DNA from: Mucilaginibacter sp.
GTDB taxonomy: Bacteria; Bacteroidota; Bacteroidia; Sphingobacteriales; Sphingobacteriaceae
Direction of reading: 5' to 3'
DNA length: 8,620 nucleotides
Assembly (NCBI GenBank): GCA_028288315.1
Contig: JAQBNY010000008.1
Location: 1 to 8,620 of the forward strand
Positions 5,152 through 8,620 of the stretch are shown in pieces. The first letter of the stretch is position 1, and every line of letters starts with the position of its first letter. Under the pieces are notes generated by a model. That model was not told the origin of the DNA and made no database searches. It was given only the letters and a program-made list of their open reading frames with translations. The translations under genes were made by a program, and so were the position numbers.

Positions 5152-6543
5152 ATGAAAATACTACAACCGCTACTTTATTTATCTGTTTTACTTATTGCAG
5201 ATAGTGCTCAGGCACAACAAAAACTTACTCTAAAAGATGCCATACAACAAGCCGTTGATAACTATGGTATAGTAAAAGCCAAGGCCAATTACGCCAAGGC
5301 CTCAAAAGCAAGTGTAACACAAGCCAAGCGCGATTATCTGCCTAACCTAAATATTGGTGCGCAGCAAGTTTATGGCACAATAAATGGCCAAAATGGCCCG
5401 CTTTATGCTTTTGGCGGAGCTGTAGCTTCGTCTGGTCTTGCACTTAGTAACCAAAACTGGAATGCTGCTTTTGGCTCGCTTTATCTTACTAACGTTAACT
5501 GGGACTTTTTTGCTTTTGGCCGAGCCAAAGAAAAAGTTAAAACAGCACAAGCGGCAGCCACCCGCGATAGTAGCGATTGGCAGCAGGAGATCTTCCAGCA
5601 AAAGGTAAGGGTTTCTGCAGCCTATTTAAATTTACTGGCATCGCAAAGGCTTACTGCATCATACCGTAAAAATTTAAGCAGGGCCGATACTTTCAGGCAG
5701 GTTGTTATTTCAAGGGCAAAGGGCGGCCTGATACCCGGTGTTGATTCATCACAAGCGAATGCCGAAATATCCAGCGCAAAAATAATGCTTACCCAGGCGC
5801 TTGATGCCGAGCAGCAACAAGCAAAAGATCTTGCCGTACTTATTGGTACCGATAATTACAATTTTATATTAGATAGCTTGTTTATAGCGCGAGTACCGGC
5901 TGATATTAATGCTACCCAATCGCCTGATGTAATAAACAATCACCCAATATTAAACTACTACCAAAGCCGGATAGATGTAAGCAACAGGCAAACGGCATAT
6001 TATAAAACTTTTAATTACCCGGTGTTTTCTCTGGTAGGTGTTTTCCAAACAAGAGGCTCGGGGTTTAACAGTACTTACGGTGCAGACCAAACCGCTTATT
6101 CAAGCAACTATGCCGACGGCATTACGCCAACCCGATCTAACTATTTAATAGGTATAGGTGTAAGCTGGAACTTAACTCAGCCGTTAAGGATATCTCAACA
6201 GGTTAAATCTCAGCGGTACATTAGCCAGGGCTTGCAGGATGAATACAATCAAACCAAGCTGGAACTGAATGCTCAGCTAAACCTGTCAGATACCAGAATT
6301 AAGAATGCTTTATCCAACTATCGCGAGGTACCGATGCAAATAAAAGCAGCATCAGATGCCTGGATACAAAAATCAGTAATGTACAAAACCGGACTCTCTA
6401 ATCTTGTTGATGTAACGCAGGCCCGGTATGCTTTGATACGCGCCGAAACAGACCGGGACATTGCCTACAATAATGTATGGCAGGCGTTACTGCTAAAAGC
6501 AGCGGCAGCGGGCAATTTCAATCTATTTATAAATGAACTTTAA
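5152..6543 (+). CDS. TolC-family outer-membrane efflux protein
   Basis: The outer-membrane channel of a tripartite efflux pump: three copies form a barrel plus a long periplasmic helical tunnel, through which an RND pump expels substrates. The N-terminus is a signal peptide with a hydrophobic core (about 4-16) and a likely cleavage after AQA (19-21). No Cys follows, so it is not a lipoprotein, unlike many OprM-type channels. Two OEP repeats are visible. The first starts LTLKDAIQQAVDNYG (25-39) and the second is around 255-455, ending in the family pattern YKTGLSNLVDVTQARYAL. Long Ala/Gln/Ser-rich helices alternate with aromatic, Gly-rich strand segments (about 65-115 and 280-345). At 463 aa it is normal and complete. 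It shares an operon with the RND permease 9 bp downstream and is preceded by a regulator-type tandem repeat. Substrate unknown. Confidence 0.93.
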   Translation: MKILQPLLYLSVLLIADSAQAQQKLTLKDAIQQAVDNYGIVKAKANYAKASKASVTQAKRDYLPNLNIGAQQVYGTINGQNGPLYAFGGAVASSGLALSNQNWNAAFGSLYLTNVNWDFFAFGRAKEKVKTAQAAATRDSSDWQQEIFQQKVRVSAAYLNLLASQRLTASYRKNLSRADTFRQVVISRAKGGLIPGVDSSQANAEISSAKIMLTQALDAEQQQAKDLAVLIGTDNYNFILDSLFIARVPADINATQSPDVINNHPILNYYQSRIDVSNRQTAYYKTFNYPVFSLVGVFQTRGSGFNSTYGADQTAYSSNYADGITPTRSNYLIGIGVSWNLTQPLRISQQVKSQRYISQGLQDEYNQTKLELNAQLNLSDTRIKNALSNYREVPMQIKAASDAWIQKSVMYKTGLSNLVDVTQARYALIRAETDRDIAYNNVWQALLLKAAAAGNFNLFINEL

Positions 6544-6552
6544 TCTATAATA

Positions 6553-8620
6553 ATGAATTTAATTCGTTTTGCGTTACGTAAACCTATTACAATAATGGTA
6601 TTGGTTGCCGGCTTACTGTTCTTCGGGATAAAGTCTGCAACAACTATAAAGGTTGATATTTTTCCAAAGCTCGATCTGCCGGTTATCTATCTTTCGCATC
6701 CTTTTTCGGGCTATACTCCAAATCAAATGGAGGCCATGTTTAGTAAGCAGTATATAAATATATTGCTGTTTGTAAATGGTGTAAAAAGTATTGAGTCAAA
6801 AAATATACAGGGCCTAACCCTGATGAAGATAAACTTTTATCCGGGCACCAATATGGCGCAGGCAGCAGCAGAGGTAAGCGCGTTTGCCAACAGGATCCAG
6901 GCTATTTTTCCGCCAGGGTCTAACCCGCCTTTTATTATTCGGTTTGATGCATCTACATTGCCGGTTGGCCAGCTTATATTAAGCAGTAAAACCCGGAGCA
7001 ATAACGAATTGCTTGATATGGCTAACGTATATGTAAGGTCTTCCTTTACTCAAATACCCGGCCTTGTTACACCCTCGCCATTTGGCGGTAACATCCGTAC
7101 TGTAGTAATAAAGGCTGATCCGAGTATGATGCGCTCCCATAACTTAACTATCGATCAGTTGGTTGAGGCTTTAAGGGTGAACAATCTTACCGCGCCATCG
7201 GGTAACGTACGCATAGGCGATAAAAATTATATTACCCCAACCAATACAACCGAACATACCATTAAAGATTTTGAAACCATTCCATTATTTAAAGGCGGAG
7301 TGCAAAACCTTTACTTGAAAGATGTTGCCAGTGTTGAGGATGGTGCCGATGTTACCGCAGGTTACGGTTTGGTTAACGGCAAAAGATCAGTATACCTCAG
7401 CATAGCAAAAAATGCCGATGCATCTACATGGGAAGTGGTGCAGAAATTAAAAAGCGCCATCCCAAAAATACAGGCGCAACTGCCTGATGATGTTAAGATC
7501 AGCTACGAGTTCGACCAATCTACCTATGTAATTAACTCGGTAAAAAGCTTACTTACAGAAGGTGCCATTGGTGCTTTACTTACCGGCTTAATGGTATTAT
7601 TGTTTTTAGGTGACGTAAGGGGCGCTTGCATTGTAATATTAACCATACCCATAGCAGTCATATCATCGGTACTGTTCCTAACCCTGTTTGGGCAAACTAT
7701 CAATATTATGACACTGAGCGGCCTGGCGCTGGCCATTGGTATCCTGGTTGATGAAAGTACGGTAACCATTGAAAATATACACCAGCATTTTGATATGGGT
7801 AAGCCAAAGGCCCTGGCCATTTGGGATGCCTGTAAAGAAATCGCTTTCCCTAAGCTGCTTATATTGTTTTGTATTTTGGCTGTGTTTGCACCGGCATTTA
7901 CCATGGGCGGCATACCCGGATCATTGTTCCTGCCGCTGGCATTGGCAATTAGTTTCAGCATGATCATATCATACTTTTTGGCACAAACCTTTGTACCGGT
8001 AATGGCCAACTGGATAATGAAGGTTAAGCATCATAAAAAACCAGACGGCCAGGAAATGACCGATGCTGAAGAGTTTAAAGCAGCTGGATTTGATGCAGAT
8101 AGCGAGCACAATCCCTGGGCACAAAAACAAGCTTTAGTTGAGCACGGAGACAGTAATCATGACGGGAAAGTTAGCTTCTTTGAAAAGATAAGACAGCGCT
8201 ACATGCGCTTTATTGACCGCCTTATGCCTATGCGCAAGCCTATTGTAATTGGTTACCTGCTTCTTACCATACTGGCAGCCGGCTTAATGATGACCAGTAT
8301 TGGGCGCGATGTATTACCAAAAGTAAATGGCAGTCAGTTCCAGGTACGGCTACGCGCTGCTGAAGGTACCCGCATAGAACGCACCGAAGAAAAGACGCTC
8401 CATGCAATTGAAGCTATAAAAGGCATCACTGGCAAAGACAACGTTGCCATAAGTTCGGCTTATGTGGGTACACACCCTAACCTATTCTCTCTAAATCCTG
8501 TATTTTTATGGATGGCGCAGCCAAGCGAAGCCGTTATACAGGTAGCATTGAGTGAAGATTATCATCCCAACCTGGATGAATTAAAAGAGAAGATAAGGCA
8601 CCGGATTGCAAAAGAAATGC
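6553..8620 (+). CDS. RND-family efflux permease (AcrB-like), 3'-truncated by the window edge
   Basis: The inner-membrane proton-driven pump of a tripartite efflux system; 689 of an expected 1030-1060 or so residues are visible with an intact frame. The first helix (about 12-32) follows a MNLIRFALRKP start. The periplasmic porter region spans about 35-325, with KVDIFPKLDLP near its beginning and PVGQL in PN2. Helices 2-6 occupy about 333-485, a cytoplasmic loop 488-560, helix 7 about 564-582, and then the second porter half starts. Helix 4 carries GLALAIGILVDEST; D400-E401 align with AcrB D407-D408 of the proton relay, so the second Asp is Glu. The Lys940 partner is outside the window. The cytoplasmic loop is longer than in AcrB and contains an EF-hand-like loop (533-544). 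It is best placed in the HAE-type multidrug group rather than the heavy-metal group, but substrate is not predictable. It follows the tolC-like gene by 9 bp with no Shine-Dalgarno. No adaptor gene precedes it. Confidence 0.93.
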   Translation, partial: MNLIRFALRKPITIMVLVAGLLFFGIKSATTIKVDIFPKLDLPVIYLSHPFSGYTPNQMEAMFSKQYINILLFVNGVKSIESKNIQGLTLMKINFYPGTNMAQAAAEVSAFANRIQAIFPPGSNPPFIIRFDASTLPVGQLILSSKTRSNNELLDMANVYVRSSFTQIPGLVTPSPFGGNIRTVVIKADPSMMRSHNLTIDQLVEALRVNNLTAPSGNVRIGDKNYITPTNTTEHTIKDFETIPLFKGGVQNLYLKDVASVEDGADVTAGYGLVNGKRSVYLSIAKNADASTWEVVQKLKSAIPKIQAQLPDDVKISYEFDQSTYVINSVKSLLTEGAIGALLTGLMVLLFLGDVRGACIVILTIPIAVISSVLFLTLFGQTINIMTLSGLALAIGILVDESTVTIENIHQHFDMGKPKALAIWDACKEIAFPKLLILFCILAVFAPAFTMGGIPGSLFLPLALAISFSMIISYFLAQTFVPVMANWIMKVKHHKKPDGQEMTDAEEFKAAGFDADSEHNPWAQKQALVEHGDSNHDGKVSFFEKIRQRYMRFIDRLMPMRKPIVIGYLLLTILAAGLMMTSIGRDVLPKVNGSQFQVRLRAAEGTRIERTEEKTLHAIEAIKGITGKDNVAISSAYVGTHPNLFSLNPVFLWMAQPSEAVIQVALSEDYHPNLDELKEKIRHRIAKEM
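8149..8184 (+). other. EF-hand-type calcium-loop signature within the RND permease
   Basis: Residues 533-544 read DSNHDGKVSFFE. Every position of the 12-residue EF-hand loop pattern is met: D533 (1), N535 (3), D537 (5), G538 (6), V540 (8), S541 (9) and E544 (12). It is directly followed by the helical stretch KIRQRYMRF leading to membrane helix 7; the preceding ALVEHG may form the entering helix. It lies in the predicted cytoplasmic loop between helices 6 and 7. Calcium binding is inferred from the pattern only. Confidence 0.5.

Noticed and set aside
7524..8009. Long minus-strand open frame (161 codons) and smaller antisense frames over cydB, the kinase and the tolC-like gene.
   Set aside because: They lie fully inside well-supported genes on the other strand, and their translations show no recognisable domain; they are shadows of the real coding frames.

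Overview
The window looks like chromosomal DNA of a Bacteroidota bacterium, most likely a Sphingobacteriaceae member of the Pedobacter/Mucilaginibacter kind. This rests on three things: the protein families and their wording, the absence of Shine-Dalgarno sequences before the starts, and several matches to the Bacteroidota sigma consensus (TTG, then about 17-23 bp, then TAnnTTTG). The assignment is by recognition only, not by a search. I see no mobile element, CRISPR array, tRNA or rRNA, and no intergenic gap exceeds 125 bp.

Layout. (1) At the left edge a minus-strand gene starts at 99 and runs off the window. Its first 33 residues read as the N-terminus of a cation diffusion facilitator (CDF) transporter. 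(2) Divergent from it is a 90-aa UBP-type zinc-finger protein (204-476). (3) cydA-cydB (578-2941) encodes a short-Q-loop cytochrome bd quinol oxidase. (4) An OmpR-family response regulator (3010-3705) overlaps its histidine kinase (3702-5027) by 4 bp. (5) A TolC-family outer-membrane protein (5152-6543) is followed after 9 bp by an RND efflux permease (6553 to beyond 8620). No periplasmic adaptor gene lies in the window; it is presumably downstream or elsewhere.

How the parts may work together. The regulator/kinase pair and the TolC/RND pair look like one regulated efflux module. A tandem 11-bp repeat resembling YTTCAAAWTTG occurs just upstream of both the regulator gene (2971-2992) and the tolC-like gene (5073-5094). 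In both places it is followed by exactly 5 bp and then a TAnnTTTG-like -7 element. This is the layout expected for an OmpR/PhoB-type activator, so it is a concrete candidate for the regulator's own operator, covering autoregulation and pump control. The cyd operon has no such tandem box.

Other points of interest are a complete EF-hand calcium-loop signature in an enlarged cytoplasmic loop of the RND permease, an Asp-Glu pair instead of Asp-Asp in its proton-relay helix, a possibly leaderless regulator mRNA, and a hairpin predicted near the 5' end of the tolC-RND transcript.
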